A program made the position numbers and the translations under genes. Positions 27,263-37,109 of a stretch of 64,000 nt of DNA are shown one piece after another. Positions within the stretch are counted from its first letter, which is position 1. Each line of letters opens with the position of its first letter. The DNA comes from Burkholderia sp. Bp8992 (GTDB taxonomy: Bacteria; Pseudomonadota; Gammaproteobacteria; Burkholderiales; Burkholderiaceae). Under the pieces are notes generated by a model, which was not told where the DNA came from, ran no database searches, and saw only the letters and a list, made by a program, of their open reading frames with translations. The DNA lies in the NCBI RefSeq assembly GCF_003853705.1, contig NZ_QTQI01000020.1:1-64000 (forward strand), read 5' to 3'.

Positions 27263-30200
27263 TCAATAATGGTACGAAGGGTCCAGCACTTCAGCGTGAT
27301 ATCGAGGCGTTACGATACGCAAATTATCCATATCATAGACACCCCCACCATGCTGAATCGGTTCTATATGATGAAGCACATACGAGGTGTTCTTACCCAC
27401 TCCCTGAGTAACCGATGCCTTCGGAGCCAATCCATTTGTCATTCTCGATACGTTGGATTTCGAGAACTGACTACTCAGATCGGGGTCCATTGAGACTTCC
27501 TTCCAAAATTCTGATCTGAAATGGTCAAAATCTCTAAAAGAGCGTCCCTTCATCTTTTTTGCAATCGACTCCGGAAAGGCACCGGCATTCCCATGGGTAC
27601 CGCGTAGCCATCTTCCAGGAGTCACTTTATGCCCAGCTCCTGTCGCCTCACCCGGCCCGCACCTCAAGCCCCACGGGTCAATCCAGCTTACCGGGTTCGG
27701 CGCGTACATGTGGAGATTGATGCCGCCAGCAAGTCCAATGGGATCATGCGTGATGAATCGCCCGATGTCCGGATCGTAGAACCGGAAGGTGTTGTAATGC
27801 AGCCCGGTCTCGCGGTCCAGATACTGCCCCTGGAAGCGCAAGTTCTGCGGTCGTGGTGCATGTGTCGATGTCGGCGCGGCCACCGACACTTGACCCCAGG
27901 AGGGTGTCGATCTCTGCGGCCCCCGCGCAACCCACTCCTCCTGCACCGCATTGCCCCACACCTTGTAGCGCGTCTGCCAAACCAGCTCGCCACCGGCGTC
28001 AGTCAGTTCCTCCGGCAACCCAGAAACATCGTTGTGGAAGTAGTAAACCGCGTCCCGTACATCCGCATCATTAGCGGCCGCCTTCCCTTGATCAATCCGG
28101 GCAAGCGGCACATAACTATTCGACTCGTACAAATACGTCAGCGCTTCCTCGCCCTGACGGTCGTGATACGTCTCCTGCACCAACCGCATGCCGTCCCACA
28201 GGAAATCCGTACTCGCGTAACTGCCATTGAGCTTCCGGATCCGTCGGCCGAACGCGTCGTACTCGAAATGCGTCGTCGCGATCCCGAGCCGGTCCTTCGT
28301 CACGACCGTCTTGAGCTGGTTCCAATCGTCGTATTCAAGCGTGAGCTCTTTTGCCGGCCCATGTCCGCTCAGCTTGCGAACGAGTCGCCCATACGCGTCG
28401 TACTCGAAGCGCTTGTCCTCGAACATCTTGAGCCGGTTGTGCTCGACGTAGCCGCCTGGGTGATCGCTCGATACCAGGTTGGCCGCCGCATCCCAGCGAA
28501 ACACTTCCGACGGCAGTCCCGGCCCCGCCGCCTGTTCGATGCGCCCTGTGGGGTCATACCGATAGCACGTCGTGCCGTAACGCTGATCGCGCTTCTCGAT
28601 CACGTCGCCTGCAGCATCGTATTGCCACTGCTTCGCAAGCAACTCGCCGCCCGCCGTACCTCGCTGCGCAGTTTGCCGCGCACGGCGCCCCACCGCGTCA
28701 TACCCGAAGTGGCTCGTCAGCTTGCCCTGCGTCCGTAGCACCTCGCGATGCAGATCGTCGCGTTCGATGTCCGCAACCGCAGCACCGTCGAAACGAATCT
28801 GGTGCACATGCCCTGAGCCGTAATGCAGCCAATCGATCGTGCGTTCGCCGGAAATCGTGGTGCTGACACGATTGCCAAGCTCGTCGTAGGTGTGCGCGAG
28901 CCAGCCGGTTGGCGTGTATTCCTCGACGACTTCTCCACGCGCGTCGTATTTCAGACTAACCCGATTCTTCAGCGATGGCCCGCGCGCGGCGAGCGCATAC
29001 AACTCGGCCGACGTGATCCGGCCAGCCTTGTCATACAGGTACTCACAACGCTCATGTGGAGCCTGCTTCGCCGTCAGCCGCCCGATCGCGTCGCGCTCGT
29101 ATCGCGTCTCGATCTGCCCATCGCGTACGATCGTGCCTTGGCCGCACACGTCGTACTCGTACGTACGCTTGTGGCCATCGAGACCGATCTGTGCGGAAAC
29201 GAGATCGCGACGGTCGTACTGAAAGCGATACGTCTCACGGTTCTCGTTGGTGAGGCTCGCCAACCGGAACGCGTCGTCATAGCCGAACCGCACGACACGA
29301 TCAGCCGCATCCGTGCGCGCCAGCAGCAATCCACGCGCATTGAGTTCGTAACGCGTACTGCGCTGATTTGCATCGACGACCTCAACGAGACGCCCCGCCG
29401 CGTCATACCGAAACGTCTGATGCGCACCGTCAGCCGTCCCGATCCCCGTGACCCGCCCCATCGCATCCGTTTCATACACGGTAGCCTGCCCGGCCGCATC
29501 GGTCACCCGCGCGAGCGCACCGCGTGCGTCATACGCAAACCGCGTGACCTTGCCGGAACAATCGGTATACGACGTCAACTGCGCCCGGCCATTCCATTCG
29601 AGGAACTTGTAGCCGCCACGCGCGTCGCGAATCGTATGCACGAGCCCGCGCTCGTCGCGGTAATACTCGGTCGCGAACCCCGCCGGATCGCGCGTCATCG
29701 TCAGGTTGCCGCGATCGTCGTAGCGGTAGATCCACCGCGCGTTGGCCGGATCAGTTTCGGCAACAGGCAGATCGTAGTGCCCGTTCCATTCGGTGCGCTC
29801 GACCTGGCCGAGCGCATCGATGCGCTGCGTCTGCCGCCCGCGCTCGTCATATTCGAAGCGCGTCGCGTTCCCGGCCGGATCGGTCGTACTGACCAGCTGC
29901 CGCATCCCGTTCCATTCGAGCCGCCACACGTTGCCTTCGGCATCCGTGTGACTCGTCGGCTGCTGATCCTCGTTCCACGTCCATTGCGTCACGCGCCCGA
30001 TCTGGTCGGTGATCGTCACCGAACGCTGCGCGAGGTCCGCATCGAACGTGTACGCTTCGCCGTCGTCGGTCCAGTGGCGCACGACACGCGCGTCGCGGCC
30101 AACACCGTGCCACGCATAGAAACACGTCAAACCACCGCGCAGCGTGTGCTTGACCATCAGCCCATGCTCGTAGACGAAGCGTCGTCCGATGTGACCACTG

Positions 30201-31606
30201 CGATCGGTCACGGCCACGAGCTCGCCGGCGTCGTTGTACGCATAACGCACCAGCGTGTCCGGTTGCTCACCGTCCACGCCACGCGTCAGTTCGATCGTGG
30301 CAATGCGTCGAGGATGACGTTTCTCATAACCCAGCGTCAGCACGCGCCCCGCGCTGTCACGCAACCGCACCGGCCGCACAACCTGATCTGCCGATTCCTG
30401 CTCGACCTCGATCCAGTTGCCGTTGCGATCCTCAAGCCGCCACAGCTTGAGCGTCTCGCTGTCCGCATCGCTGCGCGCGCGGCCGAAATCGCGATACAAA
30501 CCATCGACCGCTTCGACCACATAGTGCCCACCGGCGGTACAAATCAGGTAAATGCCTTCAGGCACGCTGAAATGACTCTCACCCGGCGGCACAGGTGGAA
30601 ACTCGATATCGCGCCCCTGCTCGTCCCAGTACGTGATCGACGTGACTTCACCCTGCTCGCGCGCAATCCGCAGCTCGACGCTGATCGGCACGCTCCATCC
30701 CGTCCCGAACAGGCTGTCGGCACGATCGTCGTGGCTGCTGTAAAAACGCCGCCACACGATCGGCAGCGGTCCGGGCAATGCGAAGTCGGTGTCGTCCGTG
30801 CCATCGAGAACCTTGCCGCCAGTAATGACGTTGACCGGGTGACCTGCTGACGGCCTGGCGAGGCGACCGAGCCACGTCCCGAATGCACCGGCTGCAAAAT
30901 TCATCGCGATACACGGCGCCTTGCTCTTCAGGAACTGCCCCCAGCTCATCTTGCCGCGGCCGCAGACCGCCAGCGCAATCCCGAGCGCCGCACCCAGCCA
31001 TCCGAGCCGCGTAGCCGACTTCACGTCCCGCACCCGCTGCGTGCCGCCGCCGATGAAGACGTTGTCGGAACCTTCGGCAATCGTCCCGTCACACGTCGTC
31101 TTGTCGCCAACGCGCGCAGCCGGTTGATCGTTGATATAAACGCTCCCCGACCCGTCGGCAATCATCTGCGGCCCGGGATGGTCCGTACACGCGACGGTAT
31201 CGAGATCGCCCGGCTTGGCCGCCCGCGCCGCCGGCTTGTCGTTGACGTAGACGTTCCCCGAACCGCTCGCGATCTTGCCCTTGATCTCGGGCGGCGCGAT
31301 CGCATCGGCCAGCGCCTTCGCGCCGTCGTCGATCGCTTCGTTCATGCCGCTCGCTTCCATCAGCGCACCCGAGCCGACCGCCACACCGACACCGATCGCG
31401 ATCACGAGCGGCGTCGCCAACCCCGCCGTGCCGATTTCAAGCGCGGCCAGGCCGACGAACACCAGCCCCTCCATCGCCTCGGCCACGAGTGCGCCGACGA
31501 CAGCGCCGCCGACCACCGATCCGACCGTGCCGACAAGCTCGCCCCAGAACGACGTGTGTTGGATCGGGTCTTCGAAGCGAGCGGCCGCGAAGTGTTCCGC
31601 GCTCAC
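27263..31606 (-). CDS. rhs: PAAR-Rhs T6SS effector with HNH DNase tip
   Basis: A 1447-residue type VI effector. Residues 20-95 hold hydrophobic segments bound by the Eag chaperone. A PAAR-like part follows (about 105-190: GSGNVYVNDKPAARA, SGSVYINDQPAARVGD). Residues 255-1260 are YD repeats forming the Rhs cocoon. The self-cleavage region reads GRFITHDPIGLAGGIN and WIDPWGL. The last 130 residues are a colicin E-type nuclease: FWKEVSMDPDLSSQFSKSN and the HNH motif VLHHIEPIQHGG, NLRIVTPRYH. It kills competitors by DNA cleavage. The GTG start at 31606 overlaps the chaperone stop. The immunity gene follows. Confidence 0.95.
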   Translation of the reverse strand: MSAEHFAAARFEDPIQHTSFWGELVGTVGSVVGGAVVGALVAEAMEGLVFVGLAALEIGTAGLATPLVIAIGVGVAVGSGALMEASGMNEAIDDGAKALADAIAPPEIKGKIASGSGNVYVNDKPAARAAKPGDLDTVACTDHPGPQMIADGSGSVYINDQPAARVGDKTTCDGTIAEGSDNVFIGGGTQRVRDVKSATRLGWLGAALGIALAVCGRGKMSWGQFLKSKAPCIAMNFAAGAFGTWLGRLARPSAGHPVNVITGGKVLDGTDDTDFALPGPLPIVWRRFYSSHDDRADSLFGTGWSVPISVELRIAREQGEVTSITYWDEQGRDIEFPPVPPGESHFSVPEGIYLICTAGGHYVVEAVDGLYRDFGRARSDADSETLKLWRLEDRNGNWIEVEQESADQVVRPVRLRDSAGRVLTLGYEKRHPRRIATIELTRGVDGEQPDTLVRYAYNDAGELVAVTDRSGHIGRRFVYEHGLMVKHTLRGGLTCFYAWHGVGRDARVVRHWTDDGEAYTFDADLAQRSVTITDQIGRVTQWTWNEDQQPTSHTDAEGNVWRLEWNGMRQLVSTTDPAGNATRFEYDERGRQTQRIDALGQVERTEWNGHYDLPVAETDPANARWIYRYDDRGNLTMTRDPAGFATEYYRDERGLVHTIRDARGGYKFLEWNGRAQLTSYTDCSGKVTRFAYDARGALARVTDAAGQATVYETDAMGRVTGIGTADGAHQTFRYDAAGRLVEVVDANQRSTRYELNARGLLLARTDAADRVVRFGYDDAFRLASLTNENRETYRFQYDRRDLVSAQIGLDGHKRTYEYDVCGQGTIVRDGQIETRYERDAIGRLTAKQAPHERCEYLYDKAGRITSAELYALAARGPSLKNRVSLKYDARGEVVEEYTPTGWLAHTYDELGNRVSTTISGERTIDWLHYGSGHVHQIRFDGAAVADIERDDLHREVLRTQGKLTSHFGYDAVGRRARQTAQRGTAGGELLAKQWQYDAAGDVIEKRDQRYGTTCYRYDPTGRIEQAAGPGLPSEVFRWDAAANLVSSDHPGGYVEHNRLKMFEDKRFEYDAYGRLVRKLSGHGPAKELTLEYDDWNQLKTVVTKDRLGIATTHFEYDAFGRRIRKLNGSYASTDFLWDGMRLVQETYHDRQGEEALTYLYESNSYVPLARIDQGKAAANDADVRDAVYYFHNDVSGLPEELTDAGGELVWQTRYKVWGNAVQEEWVARGPQRSTPSWGQVSVAAPTSTHAPRPQNLRFQGQYLDRETGLHYNTFRFYDPDIGRFITHDPIGLAGGINLHMYAPNPVSWIDPWGLRCGPGEATGAGHKVTPGRWLRGTHGNAGAFPESIAKKMKGRSFRDFDHFRSEFWKEVSMDPDLSSQFSKSNVSRMTNGLAPKASVTQGVGKNTSYVLHHIEPIQHGGGVYDMDNLRIVTPRYHAEVLDPSYHY

Positions 31607-32061
31607 AACGCGTCACCCGGCCCGAGCAGGGTCGGTCGCGCCGCGCGCGGCTGGAAACTGGCGAGCATCCGGTCGGCGATCGCCTGCTGCTCGTCGGTCA
31701 GCGGCACCGCGCTGGTCAATGTCATCACGAGGACGCGACCGGCGTCGTCCGACGGGAACATGGTCTGCATTTGATGCCACAGCCGGCCGTCGCGTTCGTG
31801 CGTGGAATCGATCTGAATACCTGCCCGCCCGCCGACCGTAACCGGCCGGCGTGCCTTCTCGGTGAGCATCCGTGCGTCGCGCGACGCCACTTCCCATTCG
31901 CGCGCAACGAACGCGTCGAGATTCTCGCCGTCGCGAAACCGCCCTCGGGCGATCACGAGGTTGAGGCCGCCGGGGCCGACGTTCATCATCAGGATGTTGA
32001 CAGTACGATCGAGCGCCGCGTCGGGCAGCTCGAAGGTGCCTTCGTGGATTGCGTAGTGCAT
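31603..32061 (-). CDS. Eag-type T6SS effector chaperone (DUF1795)
   Basis: A 152-residue DcrB/DUF1795 protein (MHYAIHEGTFELPDAA, LNLVIARGRF, RAGIQIDSTHERDG). EagR chaperones bind the N-terminal transmembrane segments of PAAR-Rhs effectors and load them onto VgrG. The gene lies between vgrG and rhs, its stop overlapping the rhs GTG (31603-31606), so the chaperone and effector are translationally coupled. It carries no signal peptide, consistent with a cytosolic role. Confidence 0.9.
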   Translation of the reverse strand: MHYAIHEGTFELPDAALDRTVNILMMNVGPGGLNLVIARGRFRDGENLDAFVAREWEVASRDARMLTEKARRPVTVGGRAGIQIDSTHERDGRLWHQMQTMFPSDDAGRVLVMTLTSAVPLTDEQQAIADRMLASFQPRAARPTLLGPGDAL

Positions 32062-32078
32062 GGCTGGTGTTCTTCGAG

Positions 32079-34217
32079 TTATTTGTTGAGATCGATGCGC
32101 TTGCCGTTGACCATCACGCCGTCGTCGGTCATCAGGATCACGGAGCCGTTGTGCTCCAGGCGAATACCTTCCGGCGCGAGCGAGATCGAGCTGTTCTGCA
32201 CCTTCAGCAGGATGCCGCGCTCGGCCATGTAGACCTGCGTGCCGCCGCCACCATCCTTGGCCGGCGTCGTGACCTCGACGGTGGTGGCCGTAGTGCTGCG
32301 TTTCTCGGCGATCGTCTCGGTCAGATTGCCCTGCGGAATCTGCTTTTCTTCGCTGCCCGTCGCCACGAGCACGGTACGCATCGGCCCCAGCACCTTGTGC
32401 GTCTCGTTGTTCTCGACGACGGTGTTCATGTCCTTCTGCGCGTGCATGAAGAATTCCTGCATGCCGTTCGTGTCGGTCATGCGGATCTCGTTCGACCCCT
32501 GCCCCTTATGCGTCTGGCTCTTGATCCCCATCGTCTGGCCGGCCGCACCGTGATACGGGTTACCCTGCTCGCCGTTGAACACGCGGCCGACGATCACCGG
32601 GTTATCCGGATCGCCCTGATTGAACGCCACCAGCACTTCCTGCTTGATCCGCGGAATCGCAGCCGCGCCCCAGCCGTCACCCGCCCACGGTTGCGACACG
32701 CGCACCCACATCGAATCGGAGCCGTCCTTCTTGCCGCGCCGGTCCCACGGAAAATGCACCTTCACCGCACTGCCGTTCGTATAGATTTCCTCGCCCTTCG
32801 GCCCGACGACGATCGCCGACTGCGTGCCGTGAATCACCGGCTTCGGCGTCGCGCGCGGCGCACGGTACGGAATCTTCTTCGGCAGCAGCGCAAAGCTGTT
32901 GCGGTACGGCAGCTTCGCGCTGTGCTGCGTATAGTCGTTCACGGCCTCGTGACGCACGTGCAGGATCACGTACTCCTGGTTGTTTTCGAGGACGGGGTGG
33001 TTCGCGACGGTCACGGCGCCCGCCGTGGTCATGCGCCACGCGTAGCCGCCGCCCGTATAGCGATGGGCTTGCGCCTCCTCAGCCTCCATCGCGAAACGCG
33101 CGTAGCGGTGGCCGTCGTCGCCGTGGTCGTACAGCGACTGATGCTCGAACCGCTCGGTCGCATCGAGCCGTGCGTGCTTGAGGTTCTGCGGCCCGGCCTC
33201 CACCAGCATCAGCGGCGACGACGGATTCTGGTGATTGAAGTCGCGAAACGTGACCTTGCCGACGCCGAAGCGCCGGCCTTCGTGCAACTGGTCGATGCCG
33301 CTGTCCTCGCTGGCCTGGGTCGCGGCGAACGGCACGGTGGCGAGCCCGTCGATCGGGCGGAACAGCAGGTTCGTGTCGCCGATCACGAGAAAGTGCTTGT
33401 CCTTCTCATAGCGGTGCGTCCAGACGAGCCCCTCCTGCTCCATCAGCCGCGCGCAGAAATTGTAGTAGCTCTCCTGGTACATCACGACGTACTCGAGCGG
33501 CTTCTGGCTCGTCCGGATGTCGAACACGAAATCGGAAAAACCGTGTTCCTGGAAGATCTCGGTGAGGATGTCCTGCACGGTCTTGTTCTGGAAGATCCGG
33601 CAGTCGGTCGAGCGAGTCAGGAACCAGAACCACGGCACGGCCGTCAGGTGGTATTGCGTGACGTTCCCGGGGTTGCCGGCCCGGTCGAACGACGCGACGT
33701 AGCCATCGAAGTAGCGGTCGCCCTCGACGGTATCCGCTGCCACGACGCGCTCGAGCGTCGACAGGCGCGCCTGCTGATCGAAGCGGATCTTGACCTGCTG
33801 GCCGATCAGGTCGTCGGGGCGCAAGTCGTGGCGATGCGACAGCAGGTCGAGGTGGATTTCCGGCAACCGGTTCACGTGCTCGTCGACGACGGCCGCGCTG
33901 ACCAGCAGCACATCGGGGCCGAGTGGCGTATCGAGCGTCACGTAGCGGTTGAGCTGAGTCAGGCGCGCGGGGTTGGCGGCGCCGTTGATCGCTTCGGCGA
34001 TGGCGCCGGGCGTCTTCTCCATCAGCGAAAAACCGGTCTGCGCGAGTTGCATCGCGCGCTGGACGGTGTCGACGTGCCCGGCCAGCCCCGCGAGCGGCCC
34101 GAGGCTGCCGGCTACGCTCGACGCAACCGGACCGGCGAGGCCGCCGAGCGCGCTCAACGAGCCGAGCGCACTGCCGCCCAAGCCACTGGGAATACCCCCG
34201 TTCGGAGCGAAACTCAT
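32079..34217 (-). CDS. vgrG: Type VI secretion spike protein VgrG
   Basis: A 712-residue VgrG/TssI. An unusual Gly/Ala/Leu-rich N-terminal extension of about 75 residues precedes the gp27-like part (FDGYVASFDRAG, YHLTAVPWFWFLTRSTDCRIF, YQESYYNFCARLMEQEGL). The gp5 OB-fold follows (KVHFPWDRRGK, WVRVSQPWAGDGWG) and then the beta-prism with NEIRMTDTNG. There is no C-terminal effector domain; the PAAR-Rhs protein tips it instead. AAGGAA precedes the ATG at 34217. First gene of the vgrG-eag-rhs-imm operon, 132 bp from tssF. Confidence 0.96.
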   Translation of the reverse strand: MSFAPNGGIPSGLGGSALGSLSALGGLAGPVASSVAGSLGPLAGLAGHVDTVQRAMQLAQTGFSLMEKTPGAIAEAINGAANPARLTQLNRYVTLDTPLGPDVLLVSAAVVDEHVNRLPEIHLDLLSHRHDLRPDDLIGQQVKIRFDQQARLSTLERVVAADTVEGDRYFDGYVASFDRAGNPGNVTQYHLTAVPWFWFLTRSTDCRIFQNKTVQDILTEIFQEHGFSDFVFDIRTSQKPLEYVVMYQESYYNFCARLMEQEGLVWTHRYEKDKHFLVIGDTNLLFRPIDGLATVPFAATQASEDSGIDQLHEGRRFGVGKVTFRDFNHQNPSSPLMLVEAGPQNLKHARLDATERFEHQSLYDHGDDGHRYARFAMEAEEAQAHRYTGGGYAWRMTTAGAVTVANHPVLENNQEYVILHVRHEAVNDYTQHSAKLPYRNSFALLPKKIPYRAPRATPKPVIHGTQSAIVVGPKGEEIYTNGSAVKVHFPWDRRGKKDGSDSMWVRVSQPWAGDGWGAAAIPRIKQEVLVAFNQGDPDNPVIVGRVFNGEQGNPYHGAAGQTMGIKSQTHKGQGSNEIRMTDTNGMQEFFMHAQKDMNTVVENNETHKVLGPMRTVLVATGSEEKQIPQGNLTETIAEKRSTTATTVEVTTPAKDGGGGTQVYMAERGILLKVQNSSISLAPEGIRLEHNGSVILMTDDGVMVNGKRIDLNK

Positions 34218-34349
34218 TCTTGTTCCTTTCTTTTGATCTCAGGTTCCATGGACCGGCTCGCCGGCCCGAAGCCTCGATAATGTAGGGTAAAACCTGACCG
34301 GTTGAAAGATGCCGCAAACGTTTTCGTTCGAGCCCTGAAAATCGGAAAA

Positions 34350-36230
34350 CTAGACCAGCGGCTGGACGCCGGGACGCGGCGCCCCGCGTCGAAGCAGCGC
34401 GCCGGTAGCAGCCGAAAACAGCACGACCTGCACGAAACTGGTGACAGGTACGTATGGCGCGAAAAACCGGTCCATTACGTGCGCAAATCCGTTCAGGCTG
34501 AACGCGGCGAAACGCTGTTCATCCACGACCAGCCGCACCTCCAGCCCCTGCACGAAAGCCGATGCCGGCTTGCCGGGCAGCCAGCGCCGCACGCGCGCGG
34601 TAGACAACGACACGAGCGCATCGAAGCGCCGGCCGGCGTCGACGGCGTCCTCCGCCCAGTATGCGCAAAGCCGCCTGAGCTGGATCAGGCCGCCCTTGTC
34701 CAGCCGGATCGCCTGCGGCACGAGGAGCGACAGCAGATCCCACAGCTCCCCGTAGCGGAAAGCGGGCGGCCGGCTCGACGTCGGCCGGTTCAGCAGCACG
34801 ACCGTTCCCGCCGGATCGCCCGCGGGCAATGCCAGTTCGCGCTCCCGCATTCCAGACAGATCGCCCTGGGTGCAGGACAGCCGGATCTCCAGCTTGCGAC
34901 GGCCGGGATCGGCAGGCCGTCCGTCCCGGTCAACCAGTTCCAGTTCGACGCCGCGGAGCGACTCCGCGGCGTCGGACGGATCCGGCGGCGCGGTCGTCTC
35001 CGTCTCCTTGGACCGGGGATCGACAGGTTCCCTGGGTGCCCGCCTTGCCTCGTCGCGCAACACCGTCCAGAACAACCCGGTATGCGTATCCGTGCCATGC
35101 CGTAGCGACCGAAACGGTGCCAGCGTCGACGTTCCCGCGTCGGACACCTGACGAACGGTGTCGATCGACCAGATAGCCGTGCGCGGCGCTCCCGCCTGCG
35201 CGAGCGCCCTCACCGCATAGTGGGCGCAACCGGCGCGCGTCTCGATCGGCTGGGCGTCGTCCGGAAACAGGTTGACGACCGGCGTACAAAACAGCCGGAC
35301 GTGGTCGGCCGTGGCGGCGGCCAGGCGCTGGGCGCGGTGCGAATCCGGATGCACGCCCGCGATCGCGAGGTGGAGCGCGACGCGACGGCCGCCGCCGGCG
35401 ATTCGCTTGATCGCCCGCATGTCCAGGTCGACAAAGTCGAAACGCTCCGGCACCGCGCAATACGCCCTCAGCAGGTGGAACGGCCAGAGGGCATCGTCCG
35501 GCCGCACGTCGAGCAGCGCATCGGCAGGCTCGAAGCCGACAGCCGTGAATGTCGCGTCCGGCAAGCGCTTCCAGCGCGTTGAGTTGCCTGCTTCGGCGAA
35601 GCTTCGGTTGCCGAGAAGCAACACGGCATCGGCGAGCGCCGCGACGATTTCCCGCGCACCGGTGAAATGCAGGCGCACGGTGTCCGGCACGACGGCGAAC
35701 GTCGCATTCGGCGTAGTGAGCTCGAACGTGAAGGTCAGCAAACCGGTCGTTTCCGGAGGCAACGTGACATCGCGCGGCGCGATCGACGATGTCGTGTAAC
35801 GCACCGACGACACCGTCAATGGAACGATCGCGATGTCGTCCGCGATGCGGAATACTTCCTTGCCGACGGGCGCGATCAGCCGATCGCCGCGTGGCACGAC
35901 GCGCGGTGCAGTCAGTTCGCTGCTGCGGTCGCCACGAAATTGCGCCACCGCGCACGACGGAAACGGACGCAGAAAAACGCCGTGCAGCGTATCGAGAAAA
36001 CCGTGCGTAAACGCAGGCACGTCATCGTCGAGACGGATGTCGTGACACGCCGCCATCAACGCGAACGACTGCAACAGGCGTTCGACGTGCGGATCGTCCG
36101 AATGCTCGCCGGTGATCGCCAGCCGAGCGGCTATTTTGGGAAAGCGTTGAGCAAACACCTGCATCGAACGGCGCAGCAGCGTCATCTCGCGTTCGAAGTG
36201 CGGCAACAGATCCTTGGGTTCGATGACCAT
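34350..36230 (-). CDS. tssF: T6SS baseplate protein TssF
   Basis: A 626-residue TssF (VasA/ImpG) recognised by its N terminus, the FERLLQSFALMAA-type segment, VPRGDRLIAP, NLFPDDAQPI and a conserved end (SFVQVVLFSAATGALLRR). TssF forms a 2:1 complex with TssG in each baseplate wedge. The partners TssG, TssE and TssK are absent here, which is unusual: this copy seems detached from a full structural cluster and rides next to vgrG. It may assist a particular VgrG or be a relic of a lost cluster. Confidence 0.85.
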   Translation of the reverse strand: MVIEPKDLLPHFEREMTLLRRSMQVFAQRFPKIAARLAITGEHSDDPHVERLLQSFALMAACHDIRLDDDVPAFTHGFLDTLHGVFLRPFPSCAVAQFRGDRSSELTAPRVVPRGDRLIAPVGKEVFRIADDIAIVPLTVSSVRYTTSSIAPRDVTLPPETTGLLTFTFELTTPNATFAVVPDTVRLHFTGAREIVAALADAVLLLGNRSFAEAGNSTRWKRLPDATFTAVGFEPADALLDVRPDDALWPFHLLRAYCAVPERFDFVDLDMRAIKRIAGGGRRVALHLAIAGVHPDSHRAQRLAAATADHVRLFCTPVVNLFPDDAQPIETRAGCAHYAVRALAQAGAPRTAIWSIDTVRQVSDAGTSTLAPFRSLRHGTDTHTGLFWTVLRDEARRAPREPVDPRSKETETTAPPDPSDAAESLRGVELELVDRDGRPADPGRRKLEIRLSCTQGDLSGMRERELALPAGDPAGTVVLLNRPTSSRPPAFRYGELWDLLSLLVPQAIRLDKGGLIQLRRLCAYWAEDAVDAGRRFDALVSLSTARVRRWLPGKPASAFVQGLEVRLVVDEQRFAAFSLNGFAHVMDRFFAPYVPVTSFVQVVLFSAATGALLRRGAPRPGVQPLV

Positions 36231-36512
36231 ACGCGTTCCGTCCGTCGCTGCATGTGCGGATGACGATGCAGCGTTAAAAAAGGCGGAACGATTTTATTGG
36301 GATGACCGATTATTTCATTCTCAGCGAATTGAAAATCGCGATTCCGGGATGACGAATTCAGTGGATGACCGTCCGAAATGCCGCGAACATCAAGGCTCGC
36401 CGCTTGCAAACGATCGCTCGGACACTTTTACCTCAATGATGGCAAACCGTTACAACAGACGGCACAGTGTGCTTGTCGGCACGGCTACCCGCGCGCGCCG
36501 CGCCGCGTCGCC

Positions 36513-37022
36513 TCACCGCGGCGAAACCACGATTGCCGCCCTTCGATTCTGCGCGCGCCCCGCCGGCGTCTTGTTATCCCCTACCGGATCCACCTTCCCT
36601 TTCCCGACGATCGCGATCTGCTTCGCGTCGAGCCCGACGTCAACCAGTTCGATCGCCACGACTTCCGCCCGTCGCCTCGACAACTCGAGATCGTATTTCT
36701 CCGTCCCGTCATCATCCGAGTAGCCATAGACCCGCACGCCATTGATCCCTGCCGACCGCAACGTGCGCCCGATCCGTTCGACGATCCGCCGCACATCCGG
36801 CTTCAGGTTGTACCGGTCGAAATTGAACAGGATCGGCCCGGTCGACCCGAACTCGAACCCCTGTCCAGTCTCCTGGAACCCGGCCGACTTCAGCGCCGTG
36901 ACCTGAGTCTGCGTCAGCCCGCGATGAAGCGGCGGCGTCTTGCAGCCCCCCAGCAGCATGCACAGCAGCAACGCGCTTCCAACGCACAGCCGCTCCATGC
37001 TCACAGGAAACGAGTGGTTCAT
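36513..37022 (-). CDS. yfiB: OmpA-family lipoprotein YfiB
   Basis: A 169-residue outer-membrane lipoprotein. The lipobox is LLGGCKT near residue 27. The C-terminal OmpA-like peptidoglycan-binding domain shows FNFDRYNLKPDV, VYGYSDDDGTEKYD, LSRRRAEVV and AGRAQNRRA. In Pseudomonas YfiB sequesters YfiR and so releases the YfiN cyclase. ATG at 37022 (MNHSFPVSMERL). Last gene of the yfiR-yfiN-yfiB operon. An AT-rich 282-bp gap separates it from tssF. Confidence 0.87.
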   Translation of the reverse strand: MNHSFPVSMERLCVGSALLLCMLLGGCKTPPLHRGLTQTQVTALKSAGFQETGQGFEFGSTGPILFNFDRYNLKPDVRRIVERIGRTLRSAGINGVRVYGYSDDDGTEKYDLELSRRRAEVVAIELVDVGLDAKQIAIVGKGKVDPVGDNKTPAGRAQNRRAAIVVSPR

Positions 37023-37109
37023 TTCGCATCCCCTTCGAGTGCGCAATTGTTGGGCGCACTTCTTGTAAATCGCTGCCGCGGCCTCGCCCGCAGCGCGAGA
37101 CGTTAACCC

